A stretch of DNA of 12,151 nt, taken from contig JAISRV010000185.1 in the NCBI GenBank assembly GCA_031273445.1, forward strand, positions 1-12,151. Reading direction: 5' to 3'. A program made the translations under genes and the position numbers. The stretch's first letter is position 1; every line of letters starts with the position of its first letter. The DNA comes from Candidatus Adiutrix sp. GTDB taxonomy: Bacteria > Desulfobacterota > Desulfarculia > Adiutricales > Adiutricaceae. The notes beneath the pieces are model-generated. The model was not told the DNA's origin and did no database searches. It worked only from the letters and a program-made list of their open reading frames with translations. Positions 7,171 through 12,151 of the stretch are shown one piece after another.

Positions 7171-7524
7171 ATGAAGTCTTTGTATTGGGTCGGCTCATCT
7201 AAAAAAGATTTACGGGAGATGTCTGACGAGATAAAAGACGCCTTCGGCTTTGCCATCTTTCTGGCCCAACAGGGGCAAAAGCACGACAAAGCCAAGGCAT
7301 TGAAAGGATTCGGTTCAGCCGGAGTGCTGGAGCTCGTGGAAAGCAACCAGGGCGGCACTTATCGCACGGTATACACGGTCAGATTTAAAGACGCGGTCTA
7401 TGTGCTGCACTGTTTCCAGAAAAAATCAAAATCCGGCATCGCCACCCCGAAATCGGAAATTGATTTGATAAAAACCCGTCTAAAACAGGCGGAAGCTCAC
7501 GCCAGAGAGGTCAGCCATGAGTGA
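7171..7524 (+). CDS. RelE/HigB-like toxin (phage Gp49-like, DUF891)
   Basis: The 117-residue protein matches the Gp49-like/HigB family throughout: LYWVGSSKKDLREM near the start, FAIFLAQQGQKHDKAKALKGFGSAGVLE in the middle, then GGTYRTVYTVRF, VYVLHCFQKKSKSGIATP and a C-terminal helix with LIKTRLKQAE. Members are RelE-fold mRNA interferases that cut translated mRNA on the ribosome. The start is set at ATG 7171 because family proteins begin close to the WVGSS motif; an in-frame ATG at 7156 would add five residues. The gene precedes its antitoxin and overlaps it by eight bases, the usual higBA toxin-first order. Base composition is less GC-rich than the iron operon, consistent with horizontal gain. 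It appears intact, with no frameshift. Confidence 0.85.
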   Translation: MKSLYWVGSSKKDLREMSDEIKDAFGFAIFLAQQGQKHDKAKALKGFGSAGVLELVESNQGGTYRTVYTVRFKDAVYVLHCFQKKSKSGIATPKSEIDLIKTRLKQAEAHAREVSHE

Positions 7525-7849
7525 TATAGAAAAAAGCGCCGGCAATGTCTATGAAGATTTAGGCAGTGAGGATTCCAACGAGATGCTGATGAAGGCTCAA
7601 CTGGCCGCAACCATCAAGGGACTGATCGAATCGAATGAGCTGACCCAAATTCAGGCCGCTGAAATCATCGGCTTGCCCCAACCCAAGCTCTCCAGGCTAT
7701 TAAACGGCCATTTCCGGGGCGTCAGCGTCTCTAAAATGATGGAGGCGATTGTTGCCTTGGGGCGAGAGGTGCAGATCGTCATTGGTCCAGAAAAAATTAA
7801 TTCCAACATTATCGGGACTCAACAGCGTATTGAAGTAATACATAGCTGA
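7517..7849 (+). CDS. HTH (XRE/HigA-like) antitoxin
   Basis: This 110-residue protein has a helix-turn-helix of the XRE/HTH_37 kind at about residues 42-64 (LTQIQAAEIIGLPQPKLSRLL), followed by GHFRGVSVSKMMEAIVALGREVQIVI, a tail typical of short HigA-like antitoxins. GAGG at 7507-7510 lies six bases before the ATG, and the start codon is inside the last codons of the toxin gene, so the pair is co-translated. It should neutralise the upstream RelE/HigB-like toxin and repress the shared promoter. The N-terminal 30 residues are acidic and variable, which is also common in this group. Confidence 0.85.
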   Translation: MSDIEKSAGNVYEDLGSEDSNEMLMKAQLAATIKGLIESNELTQIQAAEIIGLPQPKLSRLLNGHFRGVSVSKMMEAIVALGREVQIVIGPEKINSNIIGTQQRIEVIHS

Positions 7850-7910
7850 CTCCAGACGTGTCCAAAATAAAATAAGAGCTTAAAAAAGAACCCTCCGGTA
7901 TTGGTAATAG

Positions 7911-8006
7911 GTAGAGTCGAGACACGGCCGGTGACCTTGGCTCCGTTTCCGTGTCCCGCTCATCTAACCGGACGTGCGGATCTCCCGCATCGCGCTGGAC
8001 AGCATT
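7911..8006 (-). mobile_element. group II intron 3'-end relic (domains V-VI)
   Basis: Read on the minus strand, the segment contains AGC, then GATGCGG-GAGA-TCCGCAC and GTCCGGTT followed by AGATGAGCGGG. This resembles domain V of bacterial group II introns just after their reverse-transcriptase ORF. Its chance translation (DAGDPHVRLDERDTETE) is close to the spurious DAGNSHVRFDERDVETE peptide that I recall from intron sequences. A 7-bp stem, GACACGG (minus strand, 7955-7949) with CCGTGTC (7927-7921), could be domain VI. The segment ends CTCGACTCTAC at 7911, an acceptable intron 3' end with an A near the branch position. The 5' strand of the domain V base is mismatched, and no reverse transcriptase or 5' intron end is present, so it is dead. 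Confidence 0.55.
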
Positions 8007-8141
8007 AGAGCCATAAGCATCAATCTGAAAATATATATTTCCGCCTTCAGAAAATATGGAGAACGTTGCAGTTGTAGGCGGATGCACTGAATGCCGACTT
8101 TTATTAAGTCTTGTGAAGTTATCTTTATTTAAAAGAGCCAT
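8007..8141 (-). pseudogene. truncated small conserved gene (5' part only)
   Basis: On the minus strand an ATG at 8141 is preceded by AAGGAG five bases upstream, a good start. It encodes MALLNKDNFTRLNKSRHS followed by a beta-rich stretch and YFQIDAYGS, about 45 codons. This resembles a family of small (about 75-90 residue) proteins, some mislabelled in databases as methionyl-tRNA formyltransferase-like, that continue after QIDTYGS with a segment like PGKVSQSIQFD. Here that continuation is missing: the reading frame runs straight into the group II intron relic and only stops at 7809. The family match is from memory and the function is unknown. The loss of the 3' half is clear if the match is right. 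Confidence 0.45.
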
Positions 8142-8200
8142 CTTATCTCCTTCTGTTTTAAAATCCACCCCTTAAAAATCAGTGCGATCATGATGACATA

Positions 8201-8353
8201 TTATTCCTCCAAATGAATAACCAGCCGCTCGCCTAACGCGCGGGCGGCTTTATCCATTGCCTGGATAACAACATCCAGTGCGTGCGAGCGGGCAAGAGAG
8301 CTGCCGAGATGATGGCGGGGAAAGCATCGCCCTGGGTCCGCTTCCTCCTCGGC
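8201..8353 (-). pseudogene. tail of a decayed ORF, unrecognised
   Basis: On the minus strand a reading frame enters after an in-frame TAG (8354-8356) and runs 50 codons to a TAA at 8201-8203. The peptide includes RCFPRHHLGSSLARSHALDV and ends in an amphipathic, protein-like KAARALGERLVIHLEE. There is no start codon near its beginning, so it looks like the C-terminal remnant of a longer gene, ending 59 bases before the truncated small gene on the same strand. I do not recognise the family. It may simply be a chance open frame. Confidence 0.3.
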
Positions 8354-8383
8354 CTAACCGGACATTTCTATTTTGCATTGACA
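8354..8383 (-). mobile_element. possible IS21-like terminal sequence
   Basis: Read on the minus strand this is TGTCAATGCAAAATAGAAAT followed by GTCCGGTTAG. The TG start and the CAAAATAGAAATGTCC core resemble the terminal repeats I recall from IS21-family elements. No transposase gene and no second end are seen in the window. If right, it is a solo end left by a deleted element, and its edge coincides with the break in the neighbouring ORF remnant. The identification rests on memory of the motif only. Confidence 0.25.
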
Positions 8384-8399
8384 CCCTCCGCGGGAGAAC

Positions 8400-8428
8400 T
8401 TGCGATTTGCGCGGAAAAATAGTATAGT
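8400..8428 (+). promoter_or_regulatory. sigma70-like promoter for the tRNA gene
   Basis: TTGCGA at 8400-8405 and TATAGT at 8423-8428 are separated by 17 bases, matching four and five of six consensus positions. Transcription would begin near 8435, about 70 bases before the tRNA. A perfect TTGACA at 8378-8383 lies too far upstream (39 bases) to serve this -10 box. Confidence 0.5.
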
Positions 8429-8503
8429 GGCTTTTGCTTCGCCTTTTGGAACGGCTCCATAGGGATGCGGTTGTTTTTTATATCGCCGCAATCAGCGATT
8501 TGA

Positions 8504-8579
8504 GGGCCCATAGCTCAATGGTTAGAGCCCCCGGCTCATAACCGGTCGGTTCCAGGTTCGAGTCCTGGTGGGCCCACCA
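8504..8579 (+). tRNA. tRNA with CAT anticodon, probably tRNA-Ile2 (lysidine type)
   Basis: The 76-base sequence folds as a full tRNA with encoded CCA. The acceptor is GGGCCCA with TGGGCCC, the D stem is GCTC with GAGC, the anticodon loop is CTCATAA, and the T arm is CCAGG-TTCGAGT-CCTGG, followed by discriminator A and CCA. The anticodon CAT fits elongator Met, initiator Met or Ile2. An initiator is unlikely because the first pair is a normal G-C. The acceptor has C4-G69 and C5-G68, pairs reported as TilS (lysidine synthetase) recognition features, and the D-arm and anticodon region resemble E. coli ileX, so Ile2 is favoured over elongator Met. The outermost anticodon-stem pair is a C27-U43 mismatch. 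The isotype call is inference. Confidence 0.9.
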
Positions 8580-8624
8580 CTTTTAAGGGCGGAAGTCGCC
8601 GTCGGCCAGCCATTTCGTCAAAAA

Positions 8625-8653
8625 GGCGGGCGCGGCTGATATTCCGCCCCGCC
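8625..8653 (+). terminator. possible terminator after the tRNA
   Basis: GGCGGG-C-GCGG (8625-8635) pairs with CCGC-CCCGCC (8644-8653), giving ten pairs with one bulge and an eight-base loop, followed by TCTTTC. It is preceded by AAAAA. The T-run is imperfect, so this is a moderate candidate for ending tRNA transcription. Confidence 0.4.
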
Positions 8654-8765
8654 TCTTTCAATCTCGGCCCGGCGGCTGACGCGCTGACGTCCTGAATCGT
8701 AAATTTGCGCCATTAATAATATACTGTCATGAGGCGAATTTAAGAAAAAGCGGGGAGCTGATTTT

Positions 8766-9866
8766 ATGCTGGTGCGCGATTTCGTCGCAATCATCCAGAA
8801 GCTGGCCCCGGCCGATCTGGCCCTGGACTGGGACAATTCCGGGTTGCAGCTCGGCTCGCTCAACGCCCCGGTCGCCAAAATCGGCCTGGCCCTGGACGCC
8901 GTCGGCCAAACCGTGACCGCCGCCCTTGAAGCCGGCTGCGACCTTCTTCTCACCCACCACCCGCTTTTTTTCAAACCCCTGAAAAATATCGACCTCGACG
9001 CGCCTGGCGGCGGCCTCATCAACCGGGCCCTCCGAGGGGGCCTGTCGATTTTCGCCGCCCACACCAATTGGGACGCGGCCAACCTGGGCGTGGCCCACGC
9101 TTTGGCCGACCTTCTGGAACTGACTGAGCGCCGCCCCCTGGAGCCGTCTCCTCGCGATTTCCTCAAATTGGCCGTCTTCGTCCCCAAAGGCTATGAGCCG
9201 CAAATACGCCGCGCCTTGTTTGACGCCGGCGCCGGCGCCATCGGCGGCTACGGCCGCTGTTATTTCCAGACCTCGGGCGAAGGCGGCTTTAAGGCGCCTC
9301 CGGAGGCCTTGCCCTTCCTCGGCCAGGCGGGCCGCGAAACCCGGGCCGGAGAAAGCCGCCTGGAGGTCATTGTGCCCCGCCGTTTGGCCGACCAGGCCGC
9401 GCTGGCGGTTTTAAAGCACCACCCATATGAAGAACCGGCCTTTGAATTTTACCCGGTCAAAGTCTACGGGCCGGGCCAGGGCCTGGGTCTGGTGGGCGCC
9501 TGGAAGCCGGCTCGCGACTTTCTCAGCCAGTGCCGTGAAAAACTGCCGGCCGGCGGGCTGAAATGGGCCGGCCCTGAACCCGGCCTGGTGGAAAGAGTCG
9601 CCCTTCTGCCCGGCTCAGGCGGCGGCTACGCGGGCCTGGCCCGCGGTCTCGGCGCCCAAGCCCTGATTACCGGCGACGTGAGCTACCATCAGGCCCTGGA
9701 GGCGGCGGAACTGGGCCTGACGGTGGCGGACCTGGGGCATTTCGAAACCGAATGGCCCGGCCTGGCCAGGCTGGAAAAACTCCTGACCGCGGAGTTGGCC
9801 CGCCTGGGCCAAAAAACGCCCTGCCTCCTTCTGCCTCAAACGCGCCCCTGGCATTACGGTTTCTAG
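8766..9866 (+). CDS. Nif3/YbgI (DUF34) dinuclear metal-centre protein, long form
   Basis: The 366-residue protein belongs to the NIF3/YbgI family, often labelled 'GTP cyclohydrolase 1 type 2' although its true reaction is unsettled. Metal-ligand positions are intact: THHP with H64 and H65, HTNWD with D103, and GHFETE with H325 and E329. Between the two halves (about residues 132-232) sits the PII/CutA-like insert of long-form members, recognisable by LAVFVPKGYE, GAGAIGGYGRCYF and HHPYEEPAFEFYPV. Proteins of this type form toroidal hexamers that bind two metal ions in the cytoplasm. GGGGAG at 8752-8757, eight bases before the ATG, supports the start. The stop overlaps the start of the zinc-ribbon gene within TAGATGA, so the two are translationally coupled, a pairing found in many bacteria. 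Confidence 0.9.
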   Translation: MLVRDFVAIIQKLAPADLALDWDNSGLQLGSLNAPVAKIGLALDAVGQTVTAALEAGCDLLLTHHPLFFKPLKNIDLDAPGGGLINRALRGGLSIFAAHTNWDAANLGVAHALADLLELTERRPLEPSPRDFLKLAVFVPKGYEPQIRRALFDAGAGAIGGYGRCYFQTSGEGGFKAPPEALPFLGQAGRETRAGESRLEVIVPRRLADQAALAVLKHHPYEEPAFEFYPVKVYGPGQGLGLVGAWKPARDFLSQCREKLPAGGLKWAGPEPGLVERVALLPGSGGGYAGLARGLGAQALITGDVSYHQALEAAELGLTVADLGHFETEWPGLARLEKLLTAELARLGQKTPCLLLPQTRPWHYGF

Positions 9867-10601
9867 ATGAACGTCGCTCTTATCGATTTAAAAAACCTTC
9901 AGGCCGTCGACGACCAACGGCGCAGCCTGCATGACGCGATCGCCGAGGCTTCAGCCCGCCTCAAAACGGCTCAAGACCGGCTTAAAGCCGCTGAAGGGGC
10001 CTTAAAAACGCTGGCGCTCAATATCGAGGCCCTGAAAAAAGGCCATCTGGAGCTGGAAAACGAAATAAGCTCCCTGTCCGCCAAAAGAAAAACCGCCCGG
10101 CAACGACAGTCGCTGGTAAAAAACAATAATGAATATAAAGCCCTGTTAAAAGAAGACGAATATTTGTCCGGCCGCCTGAACGCCACGGAAGACGAATTGC
10201 TCGGCCTTTTAGACCACCTGGAAAAAGCTGAAAGAGAACATGGCGACGCCGAAATTGCCCTGGCGGAAAAAAATGCGGAATTCCGCCGTATCGCCGCGGA
10301 GGCGGAAAGACTCCAGCGCGACGGCGAAGAACGCCTGGCCGACCTGGAAGCCCAACGTCTGGCCCTGACCGCGGCCTTGCCGCCGTTTGAGCTCGGCCGC
10401 TATAACAGCCTGGTTCACGACCGCGGCGGCCAAGCCGTCGCCCCGGCCGCCGGCGGCATGTGCCTGGCCTGCCGCCTGGGGTTTCCGCCGCAGATCTATA
10501 ACGACCTCCAACGCAACGAAAAAATCATCGTCTGCCCCAATTGCGGCCGCATCCTTTTCTGGCGCGAACATCCGGATTTCCAGAACCCCGCGCCAGAGTA
10601 A
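9867..10601 (+). CDS. coiled-coil zinc-ribbon protein (C4-type, zf-RING_7/DUF164)
   Basis: This 244-residue cytoplasmic protein is mostly a long antiparallel coiled coil (about residues 8-170, rich in Glu, Lys, Ala and Leu). It contains the conserved VKNNNEYKALLKE segment at 84-96. A C-terminal zinc ribbon uses C199-x2-C202 and C223-x2-C226, in MCLACR and VCPNCGRILFW. Family members are widespread in bacteria and lie next to nif3/ybgI; roles in handling nucleic acids or metal have been suggested but are not settled. Its ATG directly follows the Nif3 stop, so the two proteins are probably made together. It lacks its own ribosome binding site apart from sequence within the end of nif3. Length and domain order look normal for the family. 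Confidence 0.85.
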   Translation: MNVALIDLKNLQAVDDQRRSLHDAIAEASARLKTAQDRLKAAEGALKTLALNIEALKKGHLELENEISSLSAKRKTARQRQSLVKNNNEYKALLKEDEYLSGRLNATEDELLGLLDHLEKAEREHGDAEIALAEKNAEFRRIAAEAERLQRDGEERLADLEAQRLALTAALPPFELGRYNSLVHDRGGQAVAPAAGGMCLACRLGFPPQIYNDLQRNEKIIVCPNCGRILFWREHPDFQNPAPE

Positions 10602-10606
10602 CGCTC

Positions 10607-10680
10607 ATTTTGACCTGGAGGCTTGTCGGAGCCGGCCCTGGCCAGGCAAAAAGCGTGATTTTCGCCTGGCGCGTGACTTT
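10607..10680 (+). repeat. 74-bp structured repeat, copy 1
   Basis: This element begins six bases after the zinc-ribbon gene stop and ends just before the next gene. By hand count it matches the copy at 11513-11586 at 58 of 74 positions with no gaps. Its core hairpin pairs GCCAGGC (10641-10647) with GCCTGGC (10664-10670), then one A-C mismatch and AAAA with TTTT around a short loop. Its position after a stop codon would suit a 3'-end or REP-like element. Confidence 0.8.
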
Positions 10681-10685
10681 AACAG

Positions 10686-11501
10686 ATGTTTTTTTCTAAC
10701 AAAACAAAAACCGGCCTTTCCCCGCTCTTGCTTTCGGCGGGCGCGGCCTGGGCGCTCCTGGCCGCGCCAGCGGCCGCCGCCCTGGAAGAAGCCGGGCCGC
10801 AAAGGCCCGCGGAATGCCGCCGCGCGGAGGCCGTCGCCCCCTTCCTCGGCCTACCCTTTCGAGCCGACGGGGCCTTGAACGCCGACGGCCAGTGGGTCAC
10901 CTTCACTCAACCTGAAAAAGCTCTCCGGACTCCGGGCTTCAACTGCAGCGGTTTCGCCGTGGCCGCCGCGGCCAGGCTCGCCGGCCGCAATTTTGACCTC
11001 ACGGCCGTCAGCCGCGACCGCCGGGGCGACTCCGGCCCCGGCGCCGCCCTAGGCCAGGATTGGGATTTCGGCCTGGACCTTATCCTGAACCTGACCGAAA
11101 ATCTGCCGCGCCGCTTTCTGCCGCCCATAGACGAGGCCCCTGCCCCGCCGCTGTTCGTCTACGCTCCACGTCTGGCCACAGGGCTGGGGATTGACCTGCA
11201 TAGCCCCATTTTCGAAAAATATCTGCATGAACTTCAACCCGGGCGCTTCGCCTTCTTCGTCTTCTCCAAACCAGACCGCCGTTTCCCGGCCGGGGTCTCC
11301 TATTACCATGTCGGCCTTATAATCCCCGAATCGCCCGAGGCCATCTGGCTCTATCACAGCACCGCCGGCGCACGCACGCACCGTTTCAACCTGGCCGCCG
11401 CCGGCGACCTGGCCCGCCTGCGCCGCTACTTCCCCCCGACCAAAAGCGGTGAACGCCGGGTCCTGATGGTCGAAGTCGCCCCCGAAGACGGCTGCCTTTA
11501 A
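10686..11501 (+). CDS. exported NlpC/P60-like Cys-His protein
   Basis: The 271-residue protein starts with a hydrophobic signal-like segment (about residues 9-31, ending AAAA), so it is probably periplasmic. The mature part has NCSGF at 86-90, with C87 like the catalytic cysteine of NlpC/P60 or related papain-like peptidases, and SYYHVGLII at 205-213, with H208 as the likely partner. A third polar residue may be H224 in WLYHSTAG. The order Cys, then a strand containing His-Val-Gly, is that of NlpC/P60 hydrolases, which cut peptidoglycan peptides or act as amidases. The spacing between C87 and H208 (about 120 residues) is longer than in standard NlpC domains, so it may be a divergent family. 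An in-frame TAA lies just upstream, so ATG 10686 is the only reasonable start, yet no ribosome binding site is seen. Copies of a 74-bp repeat lie on both sides. Confidence 0.55.
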   Translation: MFFSNKTKTGLSPLLLSAGAAWALLAAPAAAALEEAGPQRPAECRRAEAVAPFLGLPFRADGALNADGQWVTFTQPEKALRTPGFNCSGFAVAAAARLAGRNFDLTAVSRDRRGDSGPGAALGQDWDFGLDLILNLTENLPRRFLPPIDEAPAPPLFVYAPRLATGLGIDLHSPIFEKYLHELQPGRFAFFVFSKPDRRFPAGVSYYHVGLIIPESPEAIWLYHSTAGARTHRFNLAAAGDLARLRRYFPPTKSGERRVLMVEVAPEDGCL

Positions 11502-11512
11502 AACTATTATAA

Positions 11513-11586
11513 ATTTTCGCCTGGAGCCTTATCGGGGCTGACCGTAGCCGGGCAAAAAATGTGATTTTTGCCCGGCGAGTGAGTTT
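11513..11586 (+). repeat. 74-bp structured repeat, copy 2
   Basis: This is the partner of the copy at 10607-10680, again starting just after a stop codon (11501). Its hairpin is a perfect 12-bp stem: GCCGGGCAAAAA (11547-11558) with TTTTTGCCCGGC (11565-11576) around ATGTGA. Compared with copy 1, the fourth pair changes from A-T to G-C with both sides altered, and the eighth from A-C to A-T, which supports a conserved structure. Confidence 0.8.
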
Positions 11587-11615
11587 ATCGGCTTCTCTAC
11601 CAGTCGCTTCGCTCC

Positions 11616-11637
11616 GTCGCCCCTCTCCGGGGGCGAC
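11616..11637. terminator. hairpin between convergent genes, possible terminator
   Basis: GTCGCCCC (11616-11623) pairs perfectly with GGGGCGAC (11630-11637) around TCTCCG, followed on the plus strand by CACTTTGT. It lies between the convergent NlpC-like gene and the minus-strand gene from the right edge, a natural place for termination. The T-run is poor in both directions. Confidence 0.4.
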
Positions 11638-11720
11638 CACTTTGTAAAAATATTCGCCTACACCCGAGAACTGCCGCCGGATAATCAAGCCAAAGCCGGC
11701 GCGGCCGGCGCGGGCCATTG

Positions 11721-12151
11721 TCAGGCCTCAATCAGGGAAACGTGAACCAGGCGGCCGTTTTTCTCCGGCGAAAGCAATAGTTTCAGGCCGTTGGTCAGTT
11801 CCACGAAATTGCCGGGGGCGACGGGCCGATTGTTGGTCAGGTCCTGAAGCCCGGCCAGGGTCTGGTTGATGAAAAGCCGCCGGTTCTTGTGGAAGACGAA
11901 ATAGCCCACCGGTTTTTTATCCGCCTCGCTGAGCCGTTCATTGGGGAAAAGGCCGCGGCTCACATGCCAGGGATAAAGATACTGATTGTGATAGACCATG
12001 AGCCGGTGATCGTCCGGCCGAAAGTTCAGGCCGTCGCGGCTGGAATAAAAATCCAGCGCCGGCAATTGCCCCCGGAAGGGCGCGCCGCAATAGGGGCAGA
12101 CGGGCCAGGCGGAATTGTCGAACACATACCAGCCCTTGACGCAGCCTGGGT
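11721..12151 (-). CDS. zinc-ribbon protein with beta-rich C-terminus, 3' part
   Basis: The frame is open from the right window edge to a TGA at 11721-11723, giving 143 residues; an in-frame GTG at 12125 is not needed as a start because the frame continues past the edge. The visible part starts with GCVKGWYVFDNSAWPVCPYCG, half or all of a cysteine zinc ribbon, then LPALDFYSS. A beta-rich region of about 100 residues follows, ending FVELTNGLKLLLSPEKNG and LVHVSLIEA, a pattern like FHA or similar sandwich domains. It resembles the C-terminal part of some multi-domain proteins linked to ter/tellurite-type stress loci (TerY-C or protein-kinase fusions), but I cannot confirm this from the fragment. 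The upstream domain that would decide the function is outside the window. It is convergent with the NlpC-like gene. Confidence 0.6.
   Translation of the reverse strand, partial: PGCVKGWYVFDNSAWPVCPYCGAPFRGQLPALDFYSSRDGLNFRPDDHRLMVYHNQYLYPWHVSRGLFPNERLSEADKKPVGYFVFHKNRRLFINQTLAGLQDLTNNRPVAPGNFVELTNGLKLLLSPEKNGRLVHVSLIEA

Larger units (their letters stand above)
7850..8503. other. 654-base accessory stretch without an intact gene
   Basis: No complete gene is visible here. The stretch is AT-richer than the flanks and is a patchwork: bases 7850-7910 show nothing recognisable, then come a group II intron relic, a truncated small gene, a decayed ORF tail, a possible insertion-sequence end and finally a promoter for the tRNA. 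All the gene relics lie on the minus strand, opposite to the intact neighbours. It reads as a graveyard of mobile DNA between the toxin-antitoxin pair and the tRNA gene. Confidence 0.6.

Noticed and set aside
8231..8357. Two GCCTAAC heptamers (8231-8237 and 8351-8357) as an integron attC site
   Set aside because: They are in direct orientation, there is no GTTRRRY partner in inverted orientation and no extended imperfect palindrome between them, so the attC architecture is absent.
8378..8428. TTGACA at 8378-8383 as -35 box for TATAGT at 8423-8428
   Set aside because: The spacing is 39 bases; TTGCGA at 8400 with a 17-base spacer is the workable pair.
8504..8579. Genomic-island attachment site at the tRNA
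   Set aside because: Islands normally join the 3' end of a tRNA and leave a repeat of it. The accessory stretch lies on the 5' side and I see no copy of the tRNA 3' end elsewhere in the window.
10602..10685. RNase P RNA or another known structured RNA after the Nif3/zinc-ribbon pair
   Set aside because: The gap is only 84 bases and is filled by the 74-bp repeat; none of the conserved RNase P motifs is present.
1..12151. CRISPR arrays, rRNA genes, prophage structural genes or a defence island
   Set aside because: No regularly spaced repeats with spacers, no rRNA-like sequence and no recognisable phage or defence effectors beyond the toxin-antitoxin pair were seen.

Overview
The window is GC-rich chromosomal DNA with strong GCC/CTG/GGC codon preference. 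It most resembles an anaerobic Desulfobacterota (deltaproteobacterial) genome. That placement is an inference from codon use, from the pairing of a long-form Nif3/YbgI gene with a coiled-coil zinc-ribbon gene, and from the style of the iron operon; no taxonomic marker such as rRNA is present.

Bases 1-6978 hold a plus-strand gene cluster. It starts with the 3' end of a SagB/nitroreductase-type flavoprotein gene. Six genes then form what I read as a complete FTR1-P19 type iron-uptake operon: an FTR1 permease, a periplasmic P19/Tp34-like metal-binding protein, a DUF2318 membrane protein with a cysteine-rich tail, two FtsX/MacB-like ABC permeases and an ABC ATPase. The order matches the Campylobacter p19 locus as I remember it, and resembles the Yersinia/E. 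coli fetMP systems. FTR1 would pass iron through the inner membrane, P19 would bind iron (and copper) in the periplasm, and the DUF2318 protein plus the MacB-like transporter would supply redox or accessory functions. Gaps between several genes carry strong hairpins, and a 40-bp tandem duplication covers the start region of the first ABC permease.

Bases 6979-8503 are AT-richer and accessory in character. They hold a RelE/HigB-like toxin with an overlapping HTH antitoxin gene, then a 654-base stretch without an intact gene. On the minus strand that stretch contains a small gene truncated after 45 codons and joined to what looks like the 3' end (domains V-VI) of a group II intron, the tail of another decayed ORF, and a possible IS21-like element end. 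A sigma70-like promoter and a CAT-anticodon tRNA (probably lysidine-type tRNA-Ile2) follow.

Bases 8580-12151 return to GC-rich core-like genes: a Nif3/YbgI dinuclear-metal protein translationally coupled to a coiled-coil zinc-ribbon protein, an exported NlpC/P60-like Cys-His protein, and, convergent from the right edge, the C-terminal part of a zinc-ribbon protein. Two copies of a 74-bp structured repeat flank the NlpC-like gene, each just downstream of a stop codon, and their main hairpin shows a compensatory base change. This repeat is the best candidate in the window for an undescribed element.
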